Assembly: GCF_000321225.1 (NCBI RefSeq)
Contig: NW_004450464.1
Location: forward strand, 1,661,567-1,725,566
Reading direction: 5' to 3'
Source of the DNA: Odobenus rosmarus divergens
Lineage: Eukaryota; Chordata; Mammalia; Carnivora; Odobenidae
Length of the DNA: 64,000 nt
Positions 11,651-23,372 of the stretch are shown here, piece after piece (positions within the stretch are counted from its first letter, which is position 1; every line of letters starts with the position of its first letter). The translations under genes and the position numbers were made by a program. The notes below the pieces were generated by a model that was given only the letters and a program-made list of their open reading frames with translations, did not search any database and was not told the origin of the DNA.

Positions 11651-12974
11651 GCCATGTAATATGCAGGCGAGGGTCATGGACATTATCTGAGATGCCTCAT
11701 TAGGCCTCTTACACCTATCTTCCCTTTCTTAGGAATTCCTTTCCAGGCATAGTATGACATCTTTTATTTATTACCTTCGTCACAGCCAACTGGGCCGGGC
11801 ACTCCCCTCTCCCCTGCAGGGATTGCCTTGGCTAGAGATGTCCTACTGAAAGCCCCTTCCCAGGGTAGCCCCCATGGAGTGACGAATTTACTTGGTGGTA
11901 CAGGGTTCAGGACAATTCTGAATGGTCGTGTAAGCTTCAGAACTGGCCATCAGTTAGTTGAGATGTCTACTGAGATGACATTGCAGCTTGACTTCCCCCT
12001 CTACTTCCTCACCTGCGCTGCCACTTGATGATGCCAGAGCATTGTCCTGAGAAACTTGCCACATGCTGATCTCCATCTCAGAGTTTGCTTTCTGGGTAAC
12101 ACAGAATTCAGTGCATTGGCATCCAAATCGTTTTTCCAGATTCTATTTTATTTGTATGCATGATAGGAGGGACCCAAACCGAGAAAAGACATACTACATT
12201 TTATTGTGATTTTTTCTCTTTGTATATCTCTTTCCATATTTCATGATGAGATTCTAGAGTGCATGACTCATATATCTGTCTATGGCATGACTTTGTCAAG
12301 GCATAATAGTTCCTGGCAAATGTTTTTTGAATAAACTCTACAGATGAGATGGTATGTCAGCAATAATGTTCCCTACTTGAGGCAAGTGGTATTTTTGAAT
12401 ACATACATGCTGAAACAGTATTAATAGCTGCATAATGTGACGGAGTACTTATTTGTGATATACATGTAGCATAATTGCACAAATTGGAGTTACATGAATT
12501 AAGATCTAAAACAAAAATAATATTTACTTTAATTTTTCCCTGATAATGAAAGATTTGCAAAGGCATTTGCTAATGAGTCCAATTTAGAATTCCGAAATTC
12601 TTGAAGATCTGCTTTCTGCTTATGTAGGAATGCAGACGGCATATCTATCAAGTCAAGGCTTATAGTCTTGGTTTGCTAAGTGTAACCAAGTGAGTTTTAT
12701 CTAGGGTCCCTATGCTTTATCCATGAAATGTGATTAAATGCTATCTAAACACCTTTTCTACCTGAAAATTCTATTTTGTTATCTGAAATGAACCACCTCT
12801 AATCTCATACCTTGTTGTTGAAATAAGGCAGACAATCAAACGAAAGGGTAGATGATAATAAAGATGCTGACTCGTGTCTCTGTTTCTGGTGGGACGTCAT
12901 TAATGTTTTCTAAATAGAAGCTGAACTTAAGTTATCCCCATTTATATCCAGCTTCCCAGTCCTACATAAGATTA
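11651..12974. other. Unannotated intergenic sequence
   Basis: I see no gene and no repeat I can name. Composition is mixed, with a GC-richer patch at 11780-11880. Confidence 0.4.
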
Positions 12975-14700
12975 ATTCATTTTCTTTTCATTTATTCAAC
13001 AAATATTTACTGAGCACCTATGTTAGATCAGGTGCTTTTTAGGCGTTTGGGGGAGTACATCAGGGAACAAAACAAAGATCTCTGCTGTCATGGAGCCTGC
13101 ATTCTTTGATGATAGAGTGAACATAGTGAATATATAAACTATATTGTAGGTGACAAGGACTATGAATTTGAAAGATGTGGAATAAAGAAAGATTGTCCAG
13201 AGTAGAAATTGTGGCAAGTTGCAATATTAAATAGGATGACTGGGTGGTCTCTATTGAGCAGCTGAGGTATGAGCGATGTTTAAAGAGATGAAGAAGCTAG
13301 CCATGCTGACACTTGGGGAAGAGAACCCAGAGAAGAGAGAACATCTAGAGCAACGTTGGAAAGGCTGGGATGTGTTTCGAAGGTTTAAGAAAGTGTAAGG
13401 ATGCCGTGTGGCTGAAGCAGAGTCAGGAGAGAAGTCAGAAATCAAAGGTGGGATGCGTGGTGAAGAAACCGATCCTCTGTGGCTTTACGGGTCTTTGAAG
13501 GACTTTGACTATCACTCTGAATGAAATGGGTAGCCACTGCAAGGCTTGGAGCAGATTTTTAGGAGAGTAACAGAGTCCTCCTTGCCTCTTCTACTGATTG
13601 CTCTGGCTGTTTTGATATGAACAGCCCACCTGTGGGAGTGGCAAGGGTAGAGGATTAGGGATTAAAAGATAATTGCTGTTACTTTGGTGAGAGACAATGT
13701 CAGGCGGCACTAGGTATTAGCAGTGGAAATGCTGACAAGTGATTGGCTTCTGGATATGCTGAAAAAATAGTGGCAAGAGAGGTTTCTGTGGGACTGGATA
13801 TGGGACACAAGAGAAAAAGAAGAATTTAGGTTGAGTCAAAGGTTTGTTTGAACACCAGGGCTGATGGAATCGGCACCAAGTGAGATGGGATGCGATGGTG
13901 GAACAGGTAGGTTGTGGGTTGGCAGATTGGTTCATGATAAAACTAAAACACTTATGGTACCATCTGAGGAGAAATGCTGAGTGGGCCGTTGGTACCTAAG
14001 ACTGGGGTTCATGAACGTGATCCAGGCTGGAGATAGACGTTTGACGTGTTTTGGTATATACGTGTTATTCAAGGGGAGGGAGTGTAACTAGAGCAGTGAA
14101 GAGGACAGGACAGCATAGCTAGGGTCTCTAACATGAAAAGGAAGGTGAAAAGTGGAAAAGCAAGGGCATTAAGCTGAGAACAGCTTATGAGGTGGGAGGA
14201 AAGCCAAGTGAGTGTGTTTTCCTTGACGTCAAATGAAGAAACGGCATCTGAGGAAAACATGATCGGTTATGTAACATCTCGCTAGCAATTCACTTAAGAA
14301 GATGTCTGAAATTGACTATTTAATTTAGCAACGAGGAAATAATTGGTAACTTGATCAGAACAGTTTAGGAGGTGTGGTGGGAGTGAAGCCAGATGGGAGT
14401 GGGGTTAGGGCAGAAAGACAAGAATTGGAGACCATAAGTCTGGTCAGATTTTTAGACATCTTTGCTAAAAGGGAGCAAGAAATTGGATGCAAGGGATAGA
14501 GGAAGTGGATCAAGACAACTTTTTTGTTGTTGTTGTTATTGCTTTAAGTATTTTGTTTTGCTTTGTTTTTGTCTGTGCTTTTCAGGAAGGGAAAGTAACA
14601 GCAAGTTGATGTGCCAGTGGAAATTATCAGGAGAGAATGGGGACCGGATGATGGTAGAGAGAGTAGGGAGCCATCCCTGAAGTGAGGAGTTCAGAATTCC
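12975..14700 (-). mobile_element. Long L2 LINE relic, antisense
   Basis: The plus strand opens with the reverse complement of the L2 3' tail (TTTATTCAACAAATATTTAC, GAGCACCTATG) and continues through CATGGAGCCTGCATTC, GTGTGGCTGAAGCAGAGTCA, ATGGGTAGCCACTGCAAGGC and ATTGCTCTGGCTGTTTTGAT. It reaches the RT-core complement near 14170-14350 (AAAGCCAAGTGAGTGTGTTT, AGCAACGAGGAAATAATTGG). About 1.7 kb of one colinear copy survives, long for an L2. A T/G-rich stretch at 14520-14585 looks like later expansion. Confidence 0.82.
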
Positions 14701-14786
14701 TTCTCCTCCGTATAACAGCAACGTAATTGTTGAAAGCTATAAAATAATAATAAAAGAACCAACAATCATTTAAAGTCTCTGTAGAT

Positions 14787-15352
14787 TGTGCTAATAGCTA
14801 TTGGGGAACACGAATTCCTATCTCCTTCAAGGTCCTTCCAGCAGACTAAGAATCAAATGTATGTGAGACAGATTAACAGGAGAAAACTCACATTTAATAA
14901 TATGTGTATGGGGAATCCACATGGACGTGGAAATTCCAGAGACAGTCAGGCAAAATGAGGTATATATACCTTTCTGAACTAAGGAGAAGAGAGTAATGGG
15001 CCTGGGTCTGAAAAGGAATGCAATTCACAGAAGAATGAAAAAGAGTAAATGTTTGGTAAGCACGTATTTGCTGGGCCACTCAGAAACAATGGGACAGAGA
15101 GGATTTGATCAAACAGGTTCCTCCCTATCTATGCTACCTAGGTCACAGTATAATGTAGTTGTCTATGGTGATAGGTCTCTTCCTGGAGCAGGTCCTCTTC
15201 CTAAGTTATTTTAGGCAGTTGTGGAGGAGATAAAGGGCTTTTCCTGAATCTGTCGGGTTTTGATTGCTTTTTAACTCAAAATAATCTTCATGCCAAAGTG
15301 GCCTATCTTGGGGCTGCCAGGTCTTGGCCCTCAGCAGAGGACAAACAGTCCA
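14787..15352 (-). mobile_element. Probable ERV-type LTR, antisense
   Basis: On the minus strand the segment runs from TGGACTGTTTGTCC to GCTATTAGCACA, i.e. TG...CA ends. A TATATATACC box lies about 200 bases from the 3' side, followed by TTTTCTCCTGTTAATCTGTC, a motif common near the end of several class I/III ERV LTRs. I could not find a target duplication and cannot name the family. A 72-residue plus-strand open frame inside is not a gene. Confidence 0.5.
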
Positions 15353-15414
15353 GCAATATTAATTCAAGAAATCCTACTAAATTTCAATAAGAGCAGTCAG
15401 AGTTGATGCGTATA

Positions 15415-15495
15415 TTATAGTTTGCTAGGGCTGCCATAACAAAATACCACAGTCGGGGTGTTTTAAACAACAGAAATTGATTTCCTCAGGTGGCG
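15415..15495 (-). mobile_element. MaLR LTR end fragment, antisense
   Basis: TAGTTTGCTAGGGCTGCCAT, AACAAAATACCACAGTC and AACAACAGAAATTGATTTCC are the reverse complement of the 3' end of an MST/MLT1 LTR. The match fades after about 80 bases. Confidence 0.65.
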
Positions 15496-16934
15496 TTAAG
15501 ATGAGGCCTTTACACCCATCATACAAGGCAAATGACAGAAAACCAGAAGAGCCCTCTTGAGATCACAGTTCATTTGGGGGGGTAGGAAGACTTTGAGCAT
15601 GCACTAAGCTGCACCGCCTCAGGAACAGGCAGAACATGATGTGAGGCAGACTGTGAGGCACTTTCCCAAGCCTCACACAGACACAAAGGGCAGGAATCTC
15701 AAGGCTTAAATACAGCTTCTGACAAAACACTGAACAATAAGCAACTGGCCTAGGGGTGACTCCTAAGAAGCCAGGCTTAAAAAGAAAGTCACACTCATCT
15801 CTGGAAAATTCTGGAAAACTGTTTGCAAGCCCAGTGCTGCATTCACTCAGAAATGAAGTCATGAGCTGAGCTGCCAGGTGTTGAAGTAGTTGGTCAAGAT
15901 AAGTCAAAATGACAATAATGATGAAGGCTTTTATTCACTTCTTACAGTAGCATAAATAAGAGGCCAGAAAGAAGATAGGGGCTCCCAGAATGTTTCATTT
16001 TCTCCCACAGAATGGCCCTGGACAAGAGACAGACATATCCGCACAAATGGGGGGGAATTATCTCATCACCAGGAGAGCTCTGAACAAGAAGTTCCTGCCC
16101 TTTTATGAACCCGCAGGCAGGAGGGCAGGGAGAGGGGGAAACCTAAGAGTGGAGAAATACTGAGTACTGAATCACTGTAGAACAAAGTGTCTCTAAGGTT
16201 TCCACTCCTTTTCCTCATAAAGAGGTCTGGGCAGGGACACTGGGGAATGCCATCCAATAAAGAGTGCTCCGAATGGAGGCACATGGACTAGGAATATAAT
16301 TACTCAGAAAAGATGCTGGCCAGGGATTCTGAGTCCCTGATTGCAACTCCCCTTCCAGACTGGCCTACATTGGCTCCTGCAAATTTGGTGGATAGAGGGC
16401 AACATTCCTCCATGAGGCTTGCCAAGTGAAGTCTTTTAATTGCTTATTCTTGGTCTTAAGGATCACACATAGAGTTTTAGCCAGGAGCCAGACTCCTTGG
16501 CAATCAGGAAAGGGAATTATCAATCTACTATCCTTTACTGAAAGAAGAGCAAAAAAAAAAAAAAAAAAAAAAGTAAGTGCTCTGAACTGTGAGAACCACC
16601 TTCAAGACATCCATTTTTCATCCATCCATCCATCCATCCATCCATCCTTCCGTTCAGTAAAGGGCAAAAATCTAACTTGCTAAGGGGGTTAAAGTACCAC
16701 CTTTCACTCGTAAGTGGCTTATGATAACCCAGGAGTGGCTCCAAAATAGCCAGGCTAAAAGATAAAAACAAATAGAAAAATATATAAGCAGGAGCATATT
16801 TGAGAATCTACACACTGCTGGGGAAATAGATTTTGCAGAATTAGCTTAGCCAAATCATTAGTCAACCCCCCTTCCCAAAATACAATAACAAAAGAACAAA
16901 TGGCCAAGCAGACACCAACAAGAAATGCTGTGGT
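15496..16934. other. Unassigned sequence with a TCCA microsatellite and an A tract
   Basis: The stretch is less AT-rich than its surroundings and may hold undetected LTR or ERV-derived sequence, but I cannot name it. An A tract of about 22 bases lies at 16551-16572. Open frames of 114, 85, 78 and 72 residues overlap on opposite strands and cross these low-complexity tracts, so I do not call them genes. Confidence 0.35.
16617..16648. repeat. (TCCA)n microsatellite
   Basis: About eight uninterrupted CATC/TCCA units. Likely to vary in length between individuals. Confidence 0.95.
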
Positions 16935-17510
16935 GAGGGAGAGGTGTAACCATATTTGCATAATCTATTATTTAAAATACCTAATTTTCAAAAGAAGAGA
17001 CGTGCAAAGAAACAACAAAGTGTGACCCATATGAAAAAGCAAAAGCAGTGATAGAAATTGCCATGGAGAGGGACCACTGGGTGGGTTTAACAAACAGAGT
17101 TCAAAGCAACTATTATAAATACATTCAAAATATGTTCAAAGACATAGAAGATCCATGCTTAAAGAATTAAAGAACATATGATGACAATGTTTTACTGAAT
17201 ATGGAATACCAATAAAGAAACAAAAATTATTTGAATAAATAACAATAGAGAACAAAATTATTTAAAAAATGGAAAACGAGTTGAAAAATACAATAACAGA
17301 CATGAAAAATTCAGTACAAGGGTCTAGCCATAAATTTTATGAGAAGAAAGAAACTGCAAACTTGAATATCAATGAGATAATGCAGTCTGAAGAACAAAGA
17401 GGGAAAAAGTATGAAGAAAAACGAACACTATCAGATAAGTGTGGGAGACCATTAAGCATATCAACATAATGGGAATTCCAGAAGAAGTGGGTAGAGAGAA
17501 AAAGAAAAAA
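16935..17510 (+). mobile_element. L1/HAL1 ORF1-like relic
   Basis: TTTAACAAACAGAGTTCAAA, GCAACTATTATAAATA, TTAAAGAATTAAAGAACATA, GACATGAAAAATTCAGTACA, ATGCAGTCTGAAGAACAAAG and CATAATGGGAATTCCAGAAG appear in the order of the coiled-coil and RRM part of L1-type ORF1. An open frame of 66 codons (17269-17469) survives in this order. HAL1, a 'half-L1' that carries only ORF1, is the best guess because no ORF2 follows. Confidence 0.7.
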
Positions 17511-20429
17511 AAAAAAAATTAGAAGAAATAATGGCCAAAAAGAGGGAGGATAGGATAATTATCCTTAAAGGCCTTTAAGAATTGTGAGTTTAAAAGTGGG
17601 ATTGGTCAGAATGGTTGTGTGTGTGTTCCAGCCATATTCAGTTATGTGATCTGGTCATGGAAGGGGGAAAGAGCTGGATTGAACCAGAGTTGCAGTGGTG
17701 CCAAGCAAGCTGGAAAAAGTGAGGGGGTGAGGGAGGTAAGGAAGGTATACAAGAGTTATTACGACAGACCATGGAATTTAAACTGGATAAGGAAAGAAGG
17801 AAGTGTATCAATGGACAGAGAAAGATGATTGCACAAATGACTCGGAGGTCATGTGCCAGATAGATTTGAGGTGTCCATCAGTGAAAGGGACTCATTACAC
17901 TATGTATATGATTATGTATATCACATAATCATGGTTCCATGCATATGTTAAGGTGAGTGGTAATGACAAGGTCTAAGATTTGACATTGGAGGGAATGACT
18001 GAGGTAGATATCCTTGGAATGGAAGCATTTACGAAATTAAGAATACAGCTATTGGAAAAAATCGTGTACATTATATAGAAATTACAAGTCAGGCATTCTA
18101 ATGGACAGAGTAGGAATGAACCAGGATCTAAAATTTTTGAGAAATACATAGGAATGATCCTGCAGGTGAGTAGCTGACAGCAATAACATATCTTTTCCAG
18201 CAGGTGACCATTGAGCCCTACAGGGTAGGCATGTCTTTTAAATCAGATTATGTTAATGTTCCCTTTTACAATGTGACTTCTTCAACTGGAATGGTGATTC
18301 TCAATGCATATAACATAATGTGGTTCTGTTGGCTTCAGGCCTATAGAGTCGATCTATGTATCTAGTTTAATCCCTTTGGCTTCAACTTCCCCATGATTCT
18401 TAGCGTATTTTTCTTAGATCTATCCTATACAATATTTCCTGTGCAAGTTTATCGTATATTTTATAATCTTTTATTTACATTAAATTCTTATCTCTATCCT
18501 GAATTGTTTTTACTGATGTATTAGCCAAGGTTCTTAACTATATGCAAGGGAATATACTTTATCCTGTTTAAGAATAACTTGTTTATTGAAGGGATAAAGC
18601 TATCTCACAGATTAATTAGTAGGGTTACAAAAACGAGATCCTAGGCTAAGCTTTTGGAACATTCCCATGCTGGTTAGAACTGGTCTGTTCGGGTACAACT
18701 GCCTCTATGTGATGGGCAATTTAAAGAATGAGAGGCTGCCACTACAGTTGTGTCAAAAAGTAGTCAGGACACTGCTTAATCTGGATGCTGGATAGCTGCT
18801 TCTCCAGCCCAAAGAGTTTCTTTTACTTTATCAAATGATTCAGTTCTGAATGGAGATCTTCCACAATGATATCTAACTGATGGACTCTAAATTATATCTG
18901 AAGCCCTAGCTGCAAAGGATTCTGGGAATTGTAGTTTTTGCTGCCCATCCCCGGCAAGCTGGACCATTGGTAGGGTAGATACAAAGAGTGTTAAACTCCA
19001 GTATCCAGTATCAACCAGATGTACGATTTCTAGCCTTTAATGAACTTTGAAATATAGCATGAGGATTAAATACACTAACCAGATTTGGTCATGATAAAGA
19101 CTTTACCCACATAATTCACCCAGATCTTGTTGTGTTAAGGCCTAGCATCTTTCAAAGAGAGTTTTAAAAAGAAAACCTTTAAAGATTTCTGCTTCTAGCA
19201 GCGATGAAAACTCTAGGCTTGCTCAACTTGAAAGCGCTAGTGATAGTAATTTTAGCATGACCACTAGCATCACTCACAGTATTTGATTTGGTTAATTTAC
19301 CACCCCATTTAATTCCCTCATGATTTGAAACCTATCTGGAAATAAATAACAGGAGTTAGAGAAGAAATTGTCTGCTTTATTATAGATGCAGAGCTGGATT
19401 AAAAAATATAGCTTGGGCTTAAAACCAAATCTTTTTTCCTTTTTCTTGTTCCTTCCATAGAATTTGTACAAAAATATTACCAAGAGAGCAGCTGAATAAC
19501 TGAAAACTTTACTGCACAAGGCATAGATTGTTCTTTTTGGTTTATTGCATGGAAGATGCAAGATTGGCCAGCAGGATGCTTAGGACTCACAGGCAGGTAT
19601 TTTCTAAAACCAGATCCAAGAATGGTGGATTGACAAAGAAGGAGAAAAAAAATACATGAGCATCTAAGTTTAGTACATTAACCTTCCCAATTCAAGCTCT
19701 TGAGGAAATAGATATCAGACTCTTACCATTTCCCCAATCAGATCTCTCCTCCCAAAGGAAGAAGCTAGTGAGTGCCAAGGAGGAGACAGCAACTCCAGCC
19801 CTAAAAGTTTTTTGAGTCCTTCTAATTTATTCTGCTGATTAGTCACACAGTTATGCATTTTATTAGAAAATCCTTCAAATATAAAGATACAACATCTTCC
19901 CAAGTACTTGTAAAAAAAAAAAAACAAAAAACCCCACAGATTTAAGAGAGATAGGATTTTTCATCATTGCAAAGGAAGGAAAAAATACACTTTGGTCCTA
20001 CCTCTAAGCAGCAAATAACAGCAAGCAGATTGCTGTCATGTTAATAACTGTGTGTATATTTTTGCACGGATTTCCTTAAATGCATATAAGATGCCCACTT
20101 AATGTTTTTAAATCACTGATTTTTTTTTTATAAAACAATGAGGAGTAATTTTCAAAGGCACTTATGAAATCTTTTCTTAGCTCATTAAAACAATGGGGTT
20201 AAGTGACTTTACATTTACCTCCTTAGTGCAAAGGGGATTTAATTTCCAAGCGAGAACCCACAGTGATACCATAGATCCTTTTTCCTTTCCTTGCTTCCAT
20301 TTAGTTTGGTTTGACGTGAACCCAGAATGAAGAGAAAACAAACCTATGCTAACAACTACAGAGTTACAGCAAAATTATTTTAGGTAATCTCGAATCATTT
20401 TCCTTTATAGCAGAATATATCATAAAAAC
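17511..20429. other. Mostly unique intergenic sequence
   Basis: No gene recognised. 17590-18200 has a purine-rich text that might be an old LINE. 18520-18960 contains ATTCTGGGAATTGTAGTTTT, a phrase found in several ancient transposon remnants, but I cannot assign a family to either. The remainder is AT-rich with no clear structure. Confidence 0.35.
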
Positions 20430-20440
20430 AACACTAATTA

Positions 20441-20638
20441 GGGCACCTGGGTGGCTCAGTCGGCTAAGCATTTCAGCTCAGGTCATGATCCCGGAGTCCT
20501 GAGATCGAGTCCCACATCAGGCTTCTTGCTCTGTGGGGAGCCTGCTTCTTCCTCTCCTCCCCACTTGTGCTCTCTCTGACTATCTCTGTCTCTCTCTCTC
20601 TCAAATAAATAAATAAAATCTAAAAAGAAAATAAAAAA
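20441..20638 (+). mobile_element. CAN-SINE with 10-11 bp target duplication
   Basis: Head GGGCACCTGGGTGGCTCAGT, B-box region GGTCATGATCCCGGAGTCC, C/T-rich middle and AAATAAATAAATAAAATC tail. The element is bracketed by AACACTAATTA at 20430-20440 and 20639-20649, a clean L1-type target duplication. Some head substitutions suggest moderate age. Confidence 0.97.
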
Positions 20639-20649
20639 AACACTAATTA

Positions 20650-21189
20650 AATTGTCTTATATCTGAATCCTCAGTAAGACAGCATAAAAATGTCAAACAT
20701 CATCAGAGAAATGGTTGCTGATCATGAAAATACATCTAGAATCTTAAAATAATGATGGGTTTCTTCCTTGATTGTATTTTTTTCTCATTTTTCTTTGACT
20801 TTCTCTTTGCCCCTTACATAATTTTCCCCCTATTTGCCACCAAAGTCAGGAGAGCATTGTATGTTCCACATATTGTATGACACGTGATGTGATGACTTGT
20901 ATTATTATTGTTGTTGTTGTTCCAATGTCTTCCAGCCTTTATGAAGCCACAAAGTCAATAAAGGGCTTGTTTGTATATATAGATATTTTCTCCAGTAGTT
21001 GTATTTTCAACCTTTTAACCCATATTTTAACTAGTAGCTCTAGTTTTTAGTTAACATTTGTTCAGTAAACATTAAGGGAAGAGGTATTGTGATATTGAGG
21101 TTTTCTAAAATTCCTCCCTTAATATTGAACACAGTGCGCTACTAGTACATAGTGAATACTCAAGGTCAATTTTTGAATCATGGAATTTT
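20650..21189. other. Unique sequence
   Basis: No gene or repeat body recognised; a short ATTATTGTTGTTGTTGTT tract lies near 20904. Confidence 0.45.
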
Positions 21190-21330
21190 AAAACTACAAT
21201 AGAATTTACTAATTTAAGTTATTTGGGGGGCAGGAAACTGAGACATAGAGAGGATAAGTGATTTGACCAAGATCCTGAAGCCAGTTATTGAGTGTGATCC
21301 GTATACGGCCAGAAGTCAAGCCTTATGATA
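21190..21330 (-). mobile_element. MIR SINE fragment, antisense
   Basis: AGGAAACTGAGACATAGAGA, GTGATTTGACCAAGATCC and GGCCAGAAGTCAAGCC are the reverse complement of the MIR core in the expected order. Confidence 0.72.
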
Positions 21331-21614
21331 AATGTTCTAAGTCACTCAGTTAACTTTAAGTTTGAAATGCAGTGATGCGATGGAAGGAAGCCCGTGATGG
21401 CATCCTACTGGTAATCAAAATGAGGCGTGAAGGAAGTCTGATGCATGGGTCCTAACTACAGGTGAAAAAGATACAGAATTAGAGCTATAAAGTCATGTAT
21501 GTTAAACAGCTAGAGATCTCTATCTGTAAGCTCACAAAAGGGTTTTAAAACAAATGTCTAAAATGGTACTTCTCTTTTCCTTCTACTTTTATTTTTCATA
21601 GAAAATGTGATAGA

Positions 21615-21825
21615 GGGCGCCTGGGTGGCTCAGTTGGTTAAGCGACTGCCTTCGCCTCAGGTCATGATCCTGGAGTCCCGGGATAGAGTCCCGCATCGGG
21701 CTCCCTGCTCAGCGGGGAGTCTGCTTCTCCCTCTGACCCTCTTCTCTCTCGTGCTCTCTGTCTCTCATTCTCTCTCCCTCAAATAAATAAATAAAATCTT
21801 TAAAAAAGAAAAAAAAAGAAAAAAA
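21615..21825 (+). mobile_element. Young CAN-SINE with 15 bp target duplication
   Basis: Head GGGCGCCTGGGTGGCTCAGT, then GGTTAAGCGACTGCCTTCG, CCTGGAGTCCCGGGAT and CTGACCCTCTTCTCTCTCGT, the text I associate with the arctoid (bear-type) SINEC1 subfamily. The tail is AAATAAATAAATAAAATCTT plus A-rich sequence. The flanks are identical: AGAAAATGTGATAGA at 21600-21614 and 21826-21840. Near-consensus sequence and perfect flanks point to recent insertion. Confidence 0.98.
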
Positions 21826-21840
21826 AGAAAATGTGATAGA

Positions 21841-23204
21841 ATGATATTTTCTTAGCAATCATTAATTGAGATACCTCAGTTTATATCGCAGAAACCCAGC
21901 TGAATATAGTAAAGACCTTAGACAATGGATAACACTGTACCATGAAAGTGGGGACATGGAGCCAAATGATCAAAGTTCAGCCCTATTTTCCTCCTAAGTG
22001 TAATTGAAGTAATAATAACATTTCTTACAGGGTTGTTGTTGAATTTTGTATGCTATATAATAATATTTTATTCATAGTGTATATAATAATATTGATATGT
22101 TCTGATTATATTCATAATATGCCATTAAGTATGCACATATTATTATAAATAAGATATTTTGTTATAAATATGCTATTTGATTATATTAACTGTATATTCA
22201 AAATTGAGACTTGACTAAACTGTGATAAAATCTTAGATGTTTATAGAAATCTTTTGATTTGTCCAATCAAAGAGGAATTAAAATACAAAGAGGTTGGAGG
22301 ACAGAGTTTCAGAATGACAATATTAAAAGTCAGCCAAGAGGGCAAAAAGCCTCCTCACATGCTCAAATTTTCTAAATGAGTATCTCTCCCGAAGGCCAAT
22401 GCATCCATTGCTAGTACATTTGGTATAAGTTTTGAAAATATAGTGTTTTTTTACTTAGCAGAGTTTCTGTTTTATACACTGACTTTTCTGATTCTTACTA
22501 CAATAATTCATGATCTTTCCCATGTTGACTTTCAAGAAATTTGATTTAGCAATATAATATTTGCCTGAGTAAGCGATTAAAATTTTTAAAATGCAGTTAA
22601 ATCAGGTATTTTTCCTCTATGATATGAAGTAGCTCATAATGATTTTTTTCTCAAATTCATTGTTAAGTTGACCAATGGTTTGGTGATTATATTGATAAAA
22701 TAAATGACAAAAAGAATCCTATCATGTATTTCTGGGTCTTTAACTTTTTTTCCTTAAAGAGAAAACACAAAACAACACCCTAATAATTGTTAGCATAATC
22801 CAGACTTTCAACTGAAATACAGTTCAGTTGGAATAGATTTCTCTCTATATGACTAAGATAAATTTTCTTTTTTCTTCTCTTATCATGTCAAATGAAAATA
22901 GCTATGCAAATTTTTAGCAAATTTCGAGAGAAGTTTTGGTATGGTCTGAAAAATATGGGCCATGCAAAAAATTCATAGAGGCGTGCCTCATTGATAAACA
23001 TTTTGAGAACAGCTAAAACAGAGTAATGATTTTTACCTAAATTGACAGTATAATTGGGATAATCTGATAAAAAACATATACCTAATATACAGCTGAACAA
23101 ATATATCTGTATATAACTATATATCTATATCTACATATGGATCTACATATTATTTATTTTCTATTATTTTTCATGGTCCAGGAAGACAACCACCTGGTCC
23201 TGTA
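21841..23204. other. Unique AT-rich sequence with a possible MIR
   Basis: 21960-22060 has GTTCAGCCCTATTTTCCTCC...AATAATAACATTTCTTACAGGGTTGTTGTTG, which resembles a sense MIR core but weakly. 22040-22200 is a TAATA-rich patch. No gene is seen. Confidence 0.4.
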
Positions 23205-23372
23205 CCCAAGTCATTTTCTGTTTGTTTATACGGCTTTAATTTTCCTTTTAGCACTTCGTTTCCTGACCTTATAATATATGTTTATTTTTAAAATTTTTTC
23301 CTAAATCCCCAAAGTCTGGAACAGAGCCTAGCATTTAATATGCATTAAATGAATATTTGTTGAATAAATAAA
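23205..23372 (+). mobile_element. L2 3' tail fragment
   Basis: The end reads GAACAGAGCCTAGCATTTAA, TATGCATTAAATGAATATTT, GTTGAATAAATAAA, which is the characteristic L2 3' terminus; the upstream 120 bases fit loosely. Confidence 0.6.

Noticed and set aside
18520..18960. Candidate ancient transposon containing ATTCTGGGAATTGTAGTTTT
   Set aside because: The phrase is familiar from several old repeats but I could not extend it to a family, ends or target duplication.
21615..21690. tRNA-like sequence with A and B boxes
   Set aside because: Part of the CAN-SINE head; it does not fold or end like a tRNA and is repeated at 14 other sites.
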